A stretch of DNA of 64,000 nt from Symsagittifera roscoffensis (GCF_963678635.1 NW_026971315.1:124001-188000), one strand, 5' to 3'; shown: positions 23,500-35,690, numbered from the stretch's first letter. Notes: generated from the sequence alone by a model not told the origin. Numbers and translations: made by a program.

Positions 23500-24334
23500 A
23501 ATTTTCAGTTACTGTACTGTACAGTACCTACTGTACCTTTTACCAGCTTTTTGCAAAGTTGTATTTTTTTGCGGACTTCCGGAAAATGAATCACGCAACT
23601 AGCAGTTTAAACTCAAGACGCTTTTATGTCGGGATTCTAATTGGGGGCTGAGGGATGACCAAGCATTTAAGTATTAATGCTCAACAAAACCAACGCTCAA
23701 CAAAGCTCAACAAAACTCAACAAAACCAACGGATTTTACATTTAAATGCAAGCATAATTTTTAACATAACTGCTCTTTAGTTTTTTGGCAATGTACAATT
23801 TTTGCACTGGCTCAGAATGTCTGAAAAATCATGCTATATTTATTTTAAAACGCTTAATTATCTTGAAAGGATTTTGAACTCCAAAAAAAGGTTGCTCCGC
23901 TTTTGTTTATGACTACCGAAGTCCCCTTTGAACTAAGTTTTCTTCTCATTTTGAATTCAAACGGTGTTTACTTATAGAAATGACTTTGAGATTACTTGAT
24001 TTTCAATTGCTGAGGTAAGAAAAGGTAGGATTGAAATTTTACGATATTAAAGTTCTGTGAGTTAATAAAATGGGGATCAATTATTAAAAAGTTGTAGGGA
24101 GCATTGTAGTAGAGAGCATAGTGGTCTTCATACCATCAAAACTTAGCCCAAGTACTCTGGCAAAAAAAACTACAGTAAATTTTCTGGACTTTGGTTGTGA
24201 ACCCCTGAAAACTCAGTAATAGCTTTGAGAAATATCATTCAGCTTGATTAATCAGATTGACTGATCACATGGATCCTAATTTTTAATAAAACTCAAAGCA
24301 ATTTTCTGTTTTTCAGCTTCTTGCAGTAGCGTGC
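23500..24334. other. no gene seen; short repeats only
   Basis: Contains a TACTGTACTGTACAGTACC palindromic motif near 23512 and CTCAACAAA repeats at 23686-23735. Confidence 0.45.
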
Positions 24335-24655
24335 CGAGGGAGCGGGGGGGGGGGGGGTGTTTGTTGGACCGCCTTCCTTCTTTAATTCTGATTGCCAAAT
24401 TTTTTCAAAGGGTTCTCTTTTGGTATAATTTAGCGATAACCTTTCTCAAAATATTCTAAATTTCCCTTGGCACTAATAAAACTAAACTTGAGGGGAAATC
24501 GCGCGCCGAAAAAACACAATTTTTTGGTCAAATTTTTCTTAAAAGTAGCCTAAATTGACTTATGCTTTTTTCGGAGAGCTCAGAAAATCAAAATGGTTGA
24601 CTTAAAACAAAGGTCGATAAAATTAATAGGTTTTTGGGAAAAAAACCACCTAACC
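24335..24655 (-). repeat. family A element, minus orientation
   Basis: Begins with a 12-base G tract, carries the GCGCGCCGAAAAAACACAATT block and ends with AAGGTCGATAAAATT. Confidence 0.65.
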
Positions 24656-24667
24656 CCACAGAAAATC

Positions 24668-24735
24668 TTTTCTTTTTTGTGTCTAGGTATTCTATTTTTG
24701 TATCCAGGTATTCTATTTTTGTATCCAGGTCTTCG
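24668..24735 (+). repeat. short tandem repeat TTTTTGTATCCAGGTATTC
   Basis: About three copies of a 19-base unit; the chance ORF across it repeats SRYSIFV. Confidence 0.6.
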
Positions 24736-24932
24736 TTAACCGTTCATCTTAGTTGCAGCCAGCGTTTTCTATTGCTGAGGCTTTTCATTTTTTATGCTAA
24801 AAGAGGTTTCCTGTTTTTGAGGAGCAACGAAGTTTCCTAGGAAGCTCTCACTGTATGTTTCCGCCATGATCTAACGATGCTAGAAGTATGAGTTGAACAC
24901 CTTGAAAGCATCATCAGGGATGTTTTTGAACA

Positions 24933-25117
24933 TCACATGAACAGACATCGTTTTTTTTCAGGCAGTCTGACAATTTTTTTGACGACATGGGGGTTGAAAT
25001 GCCACTCGACATCTTGCCAGTTTCCGGTCGCTTCATTGCCAATAGTCACTGCAAACTGTCCTTGGATTGCTGTTGACCTCTCTGGAATCCACAAGAGCCT
25101 CTCGCAAGTCCCCACAG
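24933..25117 (-). CDS. candidate exon, first half of a galectin-like carbohydrate-recognition domain
   Basis: The minus strand has an acceptor (GTCAGCTAG) and about 60 open codons. The peptide shows a galectin-like order: an opening VGTCERLLWIP strand, then GQFAVTIGNE, then DVEWHFNPH, then KKIVR. Galectins read F-x-V-N, D-I-x-x-H-F-N-P-R and V-V-R at these places; the key Arg after HFNP is His here, so sugar binding may be altered or lost. The second half of the domain was not found and no clean donor is visible before the TGA at 24933, so this may be a fragment. The acceptor phase (1) fits the donor of the exon at 25660-25820. Confidence 0.4.
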
Positions 25118-25177
25118 CTAGCTGACTTGGTATTGACGACTTCTCAATAAAGCGTTGTTGCTGTCGTAGTTATCCTT

Positions 25178-25300
25178 CAGAGGCGAAATGGAGCTTCGCA
25201 TCAGTTGCTTTGTAACACAAACAAAAAACTAAAAAAGTCGAAAAAAAATGTTGAAAAAACTAGTTCTACCAAAATTAAAATTGTCTTACATCTCGTTATA
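25178..25300 (+). repeat. family E repeat copy
   Basis: CAGAGGCGAAATGGAGCTTCGC followed by the AAAAAGTCGAAAAAAAATG and TTGAAAAAACTAG blocks shared with the copy at 45299. Confidence 0.6.
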
Positions 25301-25659
25301 ATTTTTTTAGGAATAGATGCGCCAGACATTTGAATATTAATTTAGCAACATAACGAAACTTACGAAGAGGAAACAAAGCCAACCGTTTTTGAGCAGACAC
25401 AAGTGGAGCCGGAAAACAATTTAAAAAAAAATTAAAAATTTCAATTCCATTGAAACTAAATTGAATGAAAGTTGCTTACAGAATGAGAAAAATTCGTGAT
25501 AAGACAACTAAGCCGACAGTCTTTGAGTAGACTCAAGTTGAGACAAAAAAATTGATTTACAAAATTTCCAATTTTTAAGTCCCCTGAAACTACATTGAAC
25601 AACACAACTCAATTTTTATCAGAAAAAAATTTCAATTGCACACATACTGAAAGTGTGAC

Positions 25660-25820
25660 CTTCTATTTCAGTCTGTAACTTATACAAGTTAGGAATTTCC
25701 CTAGAACTGGGTCTTACTCCTCGGCTCATGTTGACCTCATTACATGCCAAATATGTGGTGCTCTTAGGTAGTTGAAGCAAACAAGCCATCAATAGTGATT
25801 CACTCGTTGGCAAATAATTT
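25660..25820 (-). CDS. candidate exon, Cys-containing, upstream of the galectin-like exon
   Basis: From an acceptor (GCATATAG) 53 full codons stay open to a donor (GAAG|GTCACA), phase 1. The peptide (SESLLMACLLQLPKSTTYLAC) has Cys spacing loosely like PAN/apple modules, but that is a weak resemblance. It could be the exon before the galectin-like one, about 540 bases away; a PAN-plus-lectin protein would be an extracellular receptor or secreted lectin. Inference only. Confidence 0.3.
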
Positions 25821-25894
25821 CTATATGCAATTGTGAGGCGTTCGTTTTAAACCAAAATCTGATGAGAATATTTTTTGAAAGTTTTGTAATTGGT

Positions 25895-26255
25895 AAAAAA
25901 AGGATCGGATCTAGGATTTGAAAATTTTGTCGACCTTTCATAAGGTCGACCAACTTGATTTTCTGAGCTCTCCCACAGAACTACAAAGGCACTGTTTTGG
26001 CCACATTTTTGGCGCCGCAGTCAAAATTTTGAATAACAATCCAAAAAGGCGTTCTTAGGCACTTTTTGGAAAATTTTGACCTAAAAATTGCGTTTTTTGG
26101 GCGCGCGCGTCCCCCTCAAAATTAGTAAACATTGGCGCCAAAGGCGTCTTTAGAAAACTTTTATGGTCCGTCAGCCAAAAATGGATATCTCAAAATAGTC
26201 CAAAGGGGGGTCCTTTTGGGTCGGCAGGGGATCAAGTTCCTAAAGGGGGACGTTA
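25895..26255 (+). repeat. family A element
   Basis: Nearly complete: GGATCGGATCTAGGATTTG, TTTTGTCGACC, GGGCGCGCGCGTCCCC, CCGTCAGCC and GGGTCGGCAGG blocks in order. Confidence 0.8.
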
Positions 26256-26370
26256 TTAATATTAACTGTCCCATCATAAAAACAAGGATCTAAAAAAAAA
26301 CGTTTTTTTTTTTGCATATTTTTGCGTTCTTTAATTTTGCGCAGCGTCACAAAATTTTCTGGACAACCAA

Positions 26371-28617
26371 TTAATTCAGCAAATGGTCTTTTCTTATTTT
26401 CAGTTTCGTTCCAAAATAAACCCTTATTCAAATATATAGGCAACAATTTGCAAACAGAACTCAATATTTTCAATTATATTCAATTTTTTGGCATTTTCAG
26501 CTTTCGCACTGTTGTGCTTAGCCATTTTTGCACGTCTTCAAGCAAAAATAACTCTCTTTTGTTTGTCACACTCTTAAAACTCCTTAAAAGTGAATCGCCA
26601 AACTCAATTTCTTTTTCAGGAAATAGGATACTTCACCTTTTCTACATGTGTTCCGGAGTGATCCAGCAAAATTGTTTTTAATGATTTGAAATATATCCTT
26701 GTTCAAATCTGCATTAATTGTTGGCTACCCCGGCTTTGTTAAGTTACTGAAGTGCATTTGGTGTGAAATTTCAATAAGGTTTTATTCACAATTCACGTTG
26801 CGCCGGAACTTCATAATGATGATTTTGCGACAAGTTTTTTTTAAAACTATTAGTTGAACCATAAAATTCAAATACTACGAGCACTGTTTGCTCAAGCTTC
26901 AGCATCATTGGAAATGCGCTGCAAACTATTTTTTTTGCAAAAGAAACTCAAAAAACTAACAAACTAGCAACACACATTTTGTTAGTCACACGCATTTAAT
27001 TTTTTTGTATCAGGGCTCTAGCTACAAATAAAAAAGAAGTATACAAAGGGTAACAGTTTTGGCATTATTAAAAAACCAATTATTTTTGATTATACTGATT
27101 ACCACCCATAAACGATTTTGGCAAAAAAAATTATGTGCAATACTCATCAACTGTCTAAAATTCGGCCAGACATTTTGAAACAAATGATCATGCATTGTCA
27201 CAAAATAATTAGGTCATTATTATTGTATCATTATTATTGATTTTTGAAAATTTTTCACTAAAAAAAAACAATGAAGTCCTTTTGAAAAATCAAACAACAC
27301 AATTCAATTCAGCTGTAAAAAAGCACTCATGATGAGAAAAATTAAAAGTGAGAAAGGGAATTTGAAGTGTGAACTTTTACCCGCGGCCTAGTTTCCGATT
27401 TGCGATTTTTTTTTAAAAAATGTTTCCAGTTGTTCCCAGATTTGAACTGCTCAGCTAAAAATATATAATTATAAATTTTTGGTTATTTGCAAAAATTAAT
27501 TCAGCAAATGGTCAATTCTTATTTTCAGTTTCGTTCCAAAATAAACCCTTATTCAAATATATAGGCAACAATTTGCAAACAGAACTCAATATTTTCAATT
27601 ATATTCATTTTTTTGGCATTTTCAGCTTTCGCACTGTTGTGCTTAGCCATTTTTGCACGTCTTCAAGCAAAAATAACTCTCTTTTGTTTGTCACACTCTT
27701 AAAACTCCTTAAAAGTGAATCGCCAAACTCAATTTCTTTTTCAGGAAATAGGATACTTCACCTTTTCTACATGTGTTCCGGAGTGATCCAGCAAAATTGT
27801 TTTTAATGATTTGAAATATATCCGTGTTCAAATCTGCATTAATTGTTGGCTACCCCGGCTTTGTTAAGTTACTGAAGTGCATTTGGTGTGAAATTTCAAT
27901 AATGTTGTTTTCATAATCCTGCGATCCACGTTGCGCCGGAACTTCATAATGATGATTTTGCGACAAGTTTTTTTTAAAACTATTAGTTGAACCATAAAAT
28001 TCAAATACTACGAGCACTGTTCGCTCAAGCTTCAGCATCATTGGAAATGCGCTGCAAACTATTTTTTTTTGCAAAAAAAACTCAAAAAACTAACAAACTA
28101 GCAACTCACATTTTGTTAGTCACACGCATTTAATTTATTTGTATCAGGGCTCTAGCTACAAATAAAAAAGAAGTATACAAAGGGTAACAGTTTTGGCATT
28201 ATTAAAAAACCAATTATTTTTGATTATACTGATTACCACCCATAAACGATTTTGGCAAAAAAAATTATGTGCAATACTCATCAACTGTCTAAAAGTCGGC
28301 CAGACATTTTGAAACAAATGATCATGCATTGTCACAAAATAATTAGGTCATTATTGTATCATTATTATTGATTTTTGAAAATTTTTCACTAAAAAAACAA
28401 TCAATTCCTTTTGAAAAATCAAACAACACAATTCAATTCAGTTGTCAAAAGCACTCATGATGAGAAAAATTAAAAGTGAGAAAGCGAATTTGAACTGTGA
28501 ATTTTTACCCGCGGCCTAGTTTCCGATTTGCGACTTTTAAAAAAAATGTTTCCAGCTGTTTCCAGATTTGAACTGCGCAGCTAAATATATATAGTTATAA
28601 ATTTTTGGATATTTTTG
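26371..28617. repeat. 1125-bp direct tandem duplication
   Basis: Units 26371-27495 and 27496-28617 align over their full length with few substitutions and small indels (for example an extra 16 bases near 27910 in the second unit). On the minus strand each unit holds open blocks with protein-like texture (for example VTNKRELFLLEDVQKWLSTT and PMMLKLERTVLVVFEFYGST), separated by stops and possible splice sites. These look like the remains of one duplicated gene or element; no family recognised. Confidence 0.85.
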
Positions 28618-28854
28618 TGTGTGGTAGGATTGGTGTGTGTGTATGTTTGGACTACTAGGAAGAATTGAGACAATATCCCGGTTGTAATCAAAGCAATTTT
28701 CAATTTACAGTGCTGAATCTGTGAGAATGCATAGAGTAGTATCAATGGAGTAGGCTCTGCTCACTGTCAATTAAGCTCTGATCAGTAATAATTGAGTGCT
28801 GTCTAAGTATCTTTGTAAATATATATATAAATATATTTTTTGCTATTTTAGTCA

Positions 28855-29165
28855 TTTTGGGACAATCAACGCGCGATATATTCCGTGCTACTAACGCGTA
28901 CGCGGAGATTTCATCCGTCTTAGAAACCGTCCATCCAGATTGGTTGAAGGAAGTTTTTATACCATAATTGATTTAATGCTAGGAGCGAAATCTATTACTT
29001 AGTATTTTATATGGCGTGCGAGGGGGTGTTTTTCATAAAAAAATCAAACTTAAAAAATTTTAGCTTTTTTATTACATATAACATTTTCACGTTATTACTG
29101 ATTCATAAATCTTAAGAGGCAGTCGGAACATTCAGGGCTTTGCTTTGATACGAGCAGTCTTGTTA
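28855..29165 (+). repeat. family B element, 5'-truncated
   Basis: Starts at GGGACAATCAACGCGCGATA and ends with CAGGGCTTTGCTTTGATACG and AGCAGTCTTGTTAT. Confidence 0.8.
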
Positions 29166-31075
29166 TAAATAATCGTCAAGTGGGGCCAAAACTTTCATCG
29201 CAATAAAAATCCTGAACACCGATTTGAACTACAGTGTAATTAGGTATTCACACTGTTCGCTCCCCCCCCCCCACACATGTTGCCCCTCAAACTGTTCATT
29301 AAGAAAGCGGTGGTTAATTAACTGTGTAATAAGTTTGGGGCGAAACGTGCGAGGAAGAAATGTGTGAGGGGCGAAGTGTGCCATTGATTTAAGAGGGGAG
29401 AAACGTGAGACATCGATTTAATTTTTCGTAGAGAAAAAGCGTGGTTTGAACTTTTTTCTTGATAGACTGGCTTTTTCTTCGACAAGTGTTAGTAGTTCTT
29501 TGGGGAGCTAATTTTTAAGCATTCTACGATAGCTTCAAAACAAAGAAGAGAAATTCTCTCGAAGAAAAGACAAAAATTAAGAAATTGAAATTTCCCATAT
29601 AGTTATTTGAATTATTATTTTGAAAAAAGAAATACTTTTTTGGTAACTTACCTTTACCATTGGCTCAACGTAATGTATTGGGAGCTAACAAACTCAGTTA
29701 AATCTTGTTACAATTGAAATAAATGAGTGTTCGAGTGCCCTTGACTGTAATTCAGAAGTATATAGGAAGGCACCGTTGAAAGTTGTAGCAACATTGTAGT
29801 CATATATGATGCGCCCATTTTCTCATAGAACGTCGAGAAATTGCTGTCAATGCTCTTTGTAGCGTTATAGGAAGAGAAAACTCATTGTTTTTGAACTATT
29901 TATTTCCCATTTGTAGTACAATATCAATATATGCCGGATATAGGAGTACGGATAATCGGGTCTGTCGACTTCAAAAGGTGACAATTTGTGAAAATCAGTT
30001 CTCTTTGATCAAAAAATCTAGATGCTGTATTGTGCTATAGCCTCTTCGTCCATTTTAGCTCAGAGCAAATTTGGTGCTTCATAGAAGAATTCAAATGTTG
30101 TTATTTCAAGAATCAAATCTGCCCTTAAAAAAGATAAGCCCATAATTGGTAAAAAATGTTCTGCTTTTTTCTTTTGTAAATCGAAACAATAGCCTAAATA
30201 TGTGAAATTCGGGACAAAATTGACAAAATTGAGGCATTTATATTTGCTAGTTGCAGAAACAGTATTATTTAAATCGATTAAATTCAAGTTGGGTGGTATT
30301 TTGGGCATAAATTTGGTTCGAACAAGCAATAATGCAATTTACTTGATCGAACAAAGAAATACTATTTAATTCCATTAAATCTCTGCTGTCCTTCAATCGA
30401 CATTTTGGAAGCGTAAATCTAATGGAAACAAGTGGATAAATGGGGAGACCCATCACAAATATTTAACTGTTGCGTAACATTTTTGGACACTAATCGATAA
30501 AATTAAGTGCTCAAGCTCTGCCCTTTTTTCAAGGGATGATTTACTTTAATATCCACCGCTTCAGTGCTATGTGTGCGATTGATCACAAGGCATGTCTAGC
30601 AGTAATTTCGAGGGTTGTTTTTTTTCTGTTTCGAGTCCGCCTTCGAAATGACGCAAGGACCATCTTGTTAATCAAATGGGCCGCTTTCTGCCTAAATACC
30701 AATGATTTGCAATTTTAATTCTTCAGAGCATTAGTCGCATTCTAAAGCCATTAAGCAAATTTTGCTAATTTGAACTTATTATACATCTTATGATAATATG
30801 GCCTACTATGGTAGAGCAGACTAGGTAGTAGCCATTGATTAAGAGTCTTTTAATCGAAGCTATCTTTTGAATCTACGCCGAAGTAGAATTGAGTTACGCA
30901 ACAATGTTTCCAATGTTGACTTGACACTTCTGTAGTTACGCACTTTTAGTTATATACTGCAGTTACATAACATCATTTATCCATTCAGCGAGTGTTCAAA
31001 TGTTCAGGCAAAGTTCCAGGTCTATTTGGATTTATGGGTATATATTGGATAAATTTAAAAACTTGCCATTGAGTT
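29166..31075. other. no supported gene
   Basis: AT-rich; a C-tract at 29265. Overlapping minus-strand frames at 30060-30456 are Leu/Asn-rich but have no splice sites or clear motif. Confidence 0.4.
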
Positions 31076-31235
31076 TTAGCTCATTAAATGAGTCTGTCTT
31101 GTTCGCTTTTTCTCAGTCTCGCCACCGTCTACAGTTGCGGGAGGCAATTGGTCGGGCGTAGCGATGTCGACAGTATTCTTTGCAACACCTTCTTGTTTTT
31201 CTCTGTCTTTTAAAAGCTTGATCCTCAGGGACTCC
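31076..31235 (-). CDS. candidate C-terminal exon, unknown protein
   Basis: On the minus strand about 53 codons with coding-like composition (MESLRIKLLKDREKQEG, then TPDQLPPATVDGGETEKKRT) run to a TAA. The peptide is charged and hydrophilic, like a cytoplasmic tail. The nearest good acceptor upstream (CCCCCTCCCCCTAG) lies inside the adjoining family A copy, in phase with this frame, so the element may supply the splice site. Family unknown. Confidence 0.4.
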
Positions 31236-31620
31236 ATGTACACGATGGGGCGGCTCTTTCTAGGGGGAGGGGGAGTGTTTCGAAAAAAAAATTGAACGTT
31301 TTTTCGACCTTTTTTAGGTGGACCAATTTGATTTTCTAAGCGCTTCGAAAATATTCTAAGTTCAGGTTTCTGTTTTCTGAAAAAAGTTTTATGGCGCAGG
31401 CGAATTTTTGATTTAAAAACAAACAGGTTGAAAATGACGTTTTGAGCACATTTTGAAAACATTTGACCTACAAAAGTTGCGTTTTTTGGCGCTCATTTCC
31501 CCCTCAAGTTTTGTTACATTGGCACAAATGCGCCGTTAGAAAACTTTTGAGTTTTATCAGCCAAAAATGAATGTCGTAAGATAAAACCAAAGAGGGATCC
31601 ATCGGCACGCTACTGATACT
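31236..31620 (+). repeat. family A element
   Basis: GGGGCGGCTCTTTCTAGGGG start, TTTTTTCGACC, GGCGCTCATTTCCCCC and ATCAGCCAAAAATG blocks. Confidence 0.7.
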
Positions 31621-32190
31621 TTTGATGGTGGCCTTGAGTTTACTGCTGCATTGTAGTGAAAAGGCATTGTAGATTGGTGACTCTACTGTGCTACATTCTA
31701 TCGTAAACTAAGCCCAAAATTAATTGGTCAATGCGATAAGTAGAGAAATAACCAAATGGTGGATTTTAACATAGTTCGGGTCTTTAAAAAATTAAACCCA
31801 CCCATGTCAAAATTATAAGGGGTAACAGAAAGTGATGACTACCTCCACTTCGCAAATACCGAAGCTAACTTTATTACACTTAAAAGACACATGCTAGAAA
31901 TGATTTGAGCCGGTGATGCCAGCACCCAGTTCCTTAGGACCCAATTTGGTTCCCGGAAGTGCAAAACGTCTATTAGGACTCGGTAACAAGCAGTTGGATT
32001 GAAATCAAAACTTAGTATGACACATTTCCAGTTTAGGGAAGCTTAAATTTATATACTCAGACCCCCTGGACCCCTGCTATGCCCTAATTAAATAGTTTTC
32101 ATTCTGACTTTCAGAAGTCAATGTTCTGCCCCCAACGAACGCAAGTAGCCACAACTTTGTGATACCATAGGTAGTGATGAGATAGATACA
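31621..32190. other. no gene seen
   Basis: No supported exon. A 29-codon plus-strand frame at 31914-32003 (MPAPSSLGPNLVPG) is too short to call. Confidence 0.35.
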
Positions 32191-32391
32191 TCATGTATTA
32201 TAACTTGAGACAAAGCCTGCAGTTGGACCGAAAGTTATTGGAACTTGGGAAAACACTTTTGACACCAGAAAAAGGCAACTCACGCAAAATAATGAGAAGA
32301 GCAAATTGATTTTGTGAAGGCAATCGACATTAGACGCCAACCCCGAGAAAAGATCTCTCGTAAACAAAACTTTTCCGGCTTCTCCTGGCAT
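32191..32391 (-). CDS. weak candidate first exon with a signal-like hydrophobic segment
   Basis: The 66-codon minus-strand frame has a hydrophobic stretch (NLLFSLFCVSCLFLVSKVFS) followed by VPITFGPT, a possible signal anchor. It could pair with the tail exon at 31076-31235, but no clear donor is present and length is within chance. Confidence 0.2.
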   Translation of the reverse strand: MPGEAGKVLFTRDLFSGLASNVDCLHKINLLFSLFCVSCLFLVSKVFSQVPITFGPTAGFVSSYNT

Positions 32392-33875
32392 TTATATTTT
32401 TTAAAGAAAAGTGATAATGGACTTTAAAAGAATGAAATAATTGAAAGTGATTCGGGTAAAAATTTGTAGATTTGTTTAAACAATTGACTCGTGCCCGAAA
32501 AAGAAAAGTTGAGCCTGAAGAAAACGGCAAGAGCCTCAATTGACTATTCGGCCTCTTGCCCTAATTCACCCAGAAAACCCCCCAAAAACCGGAAAATTAG
32601 CCTGTTCTCCGTTTCTGGCCCTTGAAAATGGGTATCAGTCGCCTTACTTTAAATTAAAGTTATCTACTAGAATCTGAAGCAGAAGACAAAAGATTATAGC
32701 TTGAAAGTTGCAACCATATAGTAGTGTAGTAAAGAAGAGTGAAAAGAGGCAAATATTGAAACCAATTTAGCTATGATAATTAAACTGTTAATGTCAACTC
32801 AATTTGACTGAAGAAAAGTAATCCCAAAGAAAACTGGCAACAATAAAAAAACAACATCGGATGCAGATCCTCTAAATAACGTGATTAGATGGGATGTTCA
32901 TTTAATTAATTCGAGTTGAAACCGAAATGCAGGAGGCCGAAATGCTGACTGGATAGTTAAAAAAAGGCTTTGCAAAGTTGCTTTATAAAGCATTTTGATT
33001 TTTTTTTCAAATTTACATCACTTTGTCAAAATGAGCATTACTTCATAATCCTCAAAATGCAAGCGCAGTTTTCAGGGCTCTGATTGATGCGAACGTTTTT
33101 GTTATGATTGTTGCTCAGTTTTAATCTATTTTTTTTTGTTTTTTTTTTTAATTGACGTAGTTTAGTTGGTGCATTATTTTGATTGGCTTTTTCTTTCAGG
33201 ACCATTCAGATTTTTCTAAGCTCGAAAAAAAGTAACGGATAGCAAATACAATAATTTTCAGGTCGCAGTTTGATGGGGCAAATGGGGGGGGGGCTTTCGA
33301 TATAAATGATATTATTCGAAATTGAAAAGTGGAGTAAATCTACCCACCGTTTTAACGGATTTGGTATCTTTTTGACCACGACTTTTTTCTGAATGCCCTA
33401 TCGAGCGGTTGGTGGTCGGTGAATATCGTGAATGCTGCCCCGTATTGATAATATAATAGTTGTTCAATTGCCCACACAACCCCTTATTACTTCAATTCGT
33501 AAACCGAACTTTTTTAGGGAACCTAGAGGCAACGCCCATTCGTCGGTTTTTTTTAGTGCCGCTCCAAGTCCTGAGCGTGTGATATCACAAAGCTATTTTG
33601 AGCGTGCTTCAATGGAGCGCAATTAGTTCCCGAACCTGAGGTATCCCGAGCGAGTTTCAACTAATTCATCAAAGTTGTTTCTCGTTTTTCGCGGACACCG
33701 CGTCTTTAGGTCTCTAGTGGGTAGCTGTTTGTAGCATTGAGGAGCGTCCAGATTTGTGCTTGTTTTCGTCTATTTGATGAGTATTTTGACGCCCTGTTTT
33801 GTGGGCGCAAGTTCAAACTTTTGACTGTTTTATACCAGAGCTTACAGTGAATTTAAAAAATTGGCTGAGTTTTCA

Positions 33876-34430
33876 TCATTCATTTTTCCAACATTTTTTT
33901 TTCAATCGATTATACTTTCTATGATTTTTATGTGATTTATCGTCTTTTGATGAGGATAATGATGTAAATGCTGATGAGGAAGTCATACAAGAATGAGAAT
34001 AAATTCTCGTATGCTGTCTTGTTAGGTATACTACTCTTTGAAATTGGATCGGCATATTGGTAAAACTGTCGAACATTCTGATTAAAATTGGTGTATTTCG
34101 GTTTCTCCACCTCCGATTAGAATGAAAATACTAAATTCGGTGGAGGTTCCTTTAGTGGTTATTGGCTGTAGGCCTTTTTGGGTATATTGATGAGACGAGT
34201 ATTGACTACTTCTTGTTTTTTTTTACCACTTATGCGTTGTTACCCAACAAGATATCTACAATAGGCATTCTATATTCGTTTTAATGAATGTATGTATTTG
34301 TTGATATGTTTGGGATCTAATGCCAGTTTCTTTGATTGGTTTTTCTTTACTAAAATTACAATTGAGCTTTCAAACTATTCTTTGCAGCTTCGTTTTATTC
34401 GAATCTCGTCTTGTGTTGGAGCAGTCTTCC
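33876..34430 (-). pseudogene. reverse-transcriptase relic
   Basis: Fragments of the RT palm and fingers spread over different frames, with at least one in-frame stop (before FESSIVIL) and several frameshifts. Non-functional. Confidence 0.55.
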
Positions 34431-34867
34431 TTTGGGTGAATCGCCTTAAAACCTTTTGACGATGTGTGTTCACATCACAGGTTTTTTATCCTCAGCTCAG
34501 CAAGCATAATTTGTTTAGTCACTTTTATCCTATTGTGGATAAGCGGTAGTTTTTGTTCTGTTATTTTTTAAATTTTGGTCGCATATTTTTGGCCGCTGAT
34601 GTGTGCCTTGTCCTGATTCATCGCCAAGAATGCTGCGTCGTTTTTTGTCTACCCAAATGACTCAATTGGTATAGTTATTCCACCAATTGTTTTTTTCCGA
34701 TTATTCGTAGTAGGATGATCGTTTGGCATATTTTCTTCTAATTTTTCTTCTGTTTTTTTTTCGATCTCCTTTTGGTGCTTTTTCCAGAAGTTTATTAGTC
34801 CTTGATTCAGAAAATCGGCTGGGTTAATTGAATCTTTTATCGCCATATTTTCAGCTCTTGTTCCGTT

Positions 34868-35405
34868 TTTGTTCCGACTTTCGATACGAAATTAACGGAA
34901 TATTTGTGCTCGGGGTGGGTTTTTTTTTCTTCAGACAAATTTCGACTTTTCAACTAGCCGTTTTTGACAAAATTTTTTAATATCATTCAAAAGGTATTGT
35001 TGTCCTGAGCTCAAATTTGAAAAGATATTTTACCTGTGATCATTTTTTGTAAAGTTATGGAGGTTTAAAGATTGCCATTTTGGCCAATTTGGGACAATTA
35101 ACGCGCGATATGTTTCGCGCTATTAACGCGTAAGCGGAGAGTTAATCCGTCTTAAAATCGTTCCAAATTGGTTGAAAGAGGCTTATTTGCCATAATTGAT
35201 TTGTAAGGAGCTAAATCTATCTTTTTATACTTTAAATGGCGTGTGGGGGATGATTTTCATTTAAAAAAATTTCAAATTAAAAAAAAAATTTTTTTTTATA
35301 TTTTATTGCATTTAAATTTTTAATGTTATTACTGCTCCATAAAACCCTAAAAGGCAGTCGGAACATTCAGGGCTTCGCCCTGATACGAGCAGTCTTGTTA
35401 CTTTA
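34868..35405 (+). repeat. family B element, complete copy
   Basis: Runs from GTTCCGACTTTCGATACGAA through the inner palindrome (ACGCGCGATATGTTTCGCGC) to CAGGGCTTCGCCCTGATACG and AGCAGTCTTGTTAC. The best reference copy in the window; it interrupts the retroelement, so it is younger than it. Confidence 0.9.
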
Positions 35406-35442
35406 ATAATGTGTCGGTTCAAATCTAGTTTTTTTATACAAG

Positions 35443-35690
35443 TTAAACTTTATATTCCAGAACTTTGTCTTCTCTGGCCACTACCACTTCATTCTCCTCT
35501 GCTACATGCCGGCCCAACTGGATCGTGACAAGTACTCTGCGTGATCCACCCGGTCTATTTAGTTTTTTTGTTTGACTCAATGTCTGCAACTTAGTTGTTG
35601 TTCTGTTGATTCTCCGAACACTAACTGTCCGGGTATCTACACATCTTTGCAAAATGTATACTTCGCGCATTTTGGGCAAGTTTTATTTTT
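35443..35690 (-). pseudogene. coding relic inside the retroelement
   Basis: Open frame with protein-like texture (SVRRINRTTTKLQTL, VTIQLGRHVAEENEVVV) next to the family B insertion; likely part of the element's former gag-pol. Not identified further. Confidence 0.3.

Noticed and set aside
26322-26681. 119-codon plus-strand frame repeated at 27573
   Set aside because: Its reappearance is due to the tandem duplication; the minus strand has the more protein-like texture there.
30060-30456. Possible leucine-rich-repeat relic on the minus strand
   Set aside because: Leu/Asn spacing is loose and frames shift; AT-rich composition alone could give it.
33432-33626. 64-codon plus-strand frame in the retroelement
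   Set aside because: Opposite to the element's coding strand and destroyed in the tandem copy.
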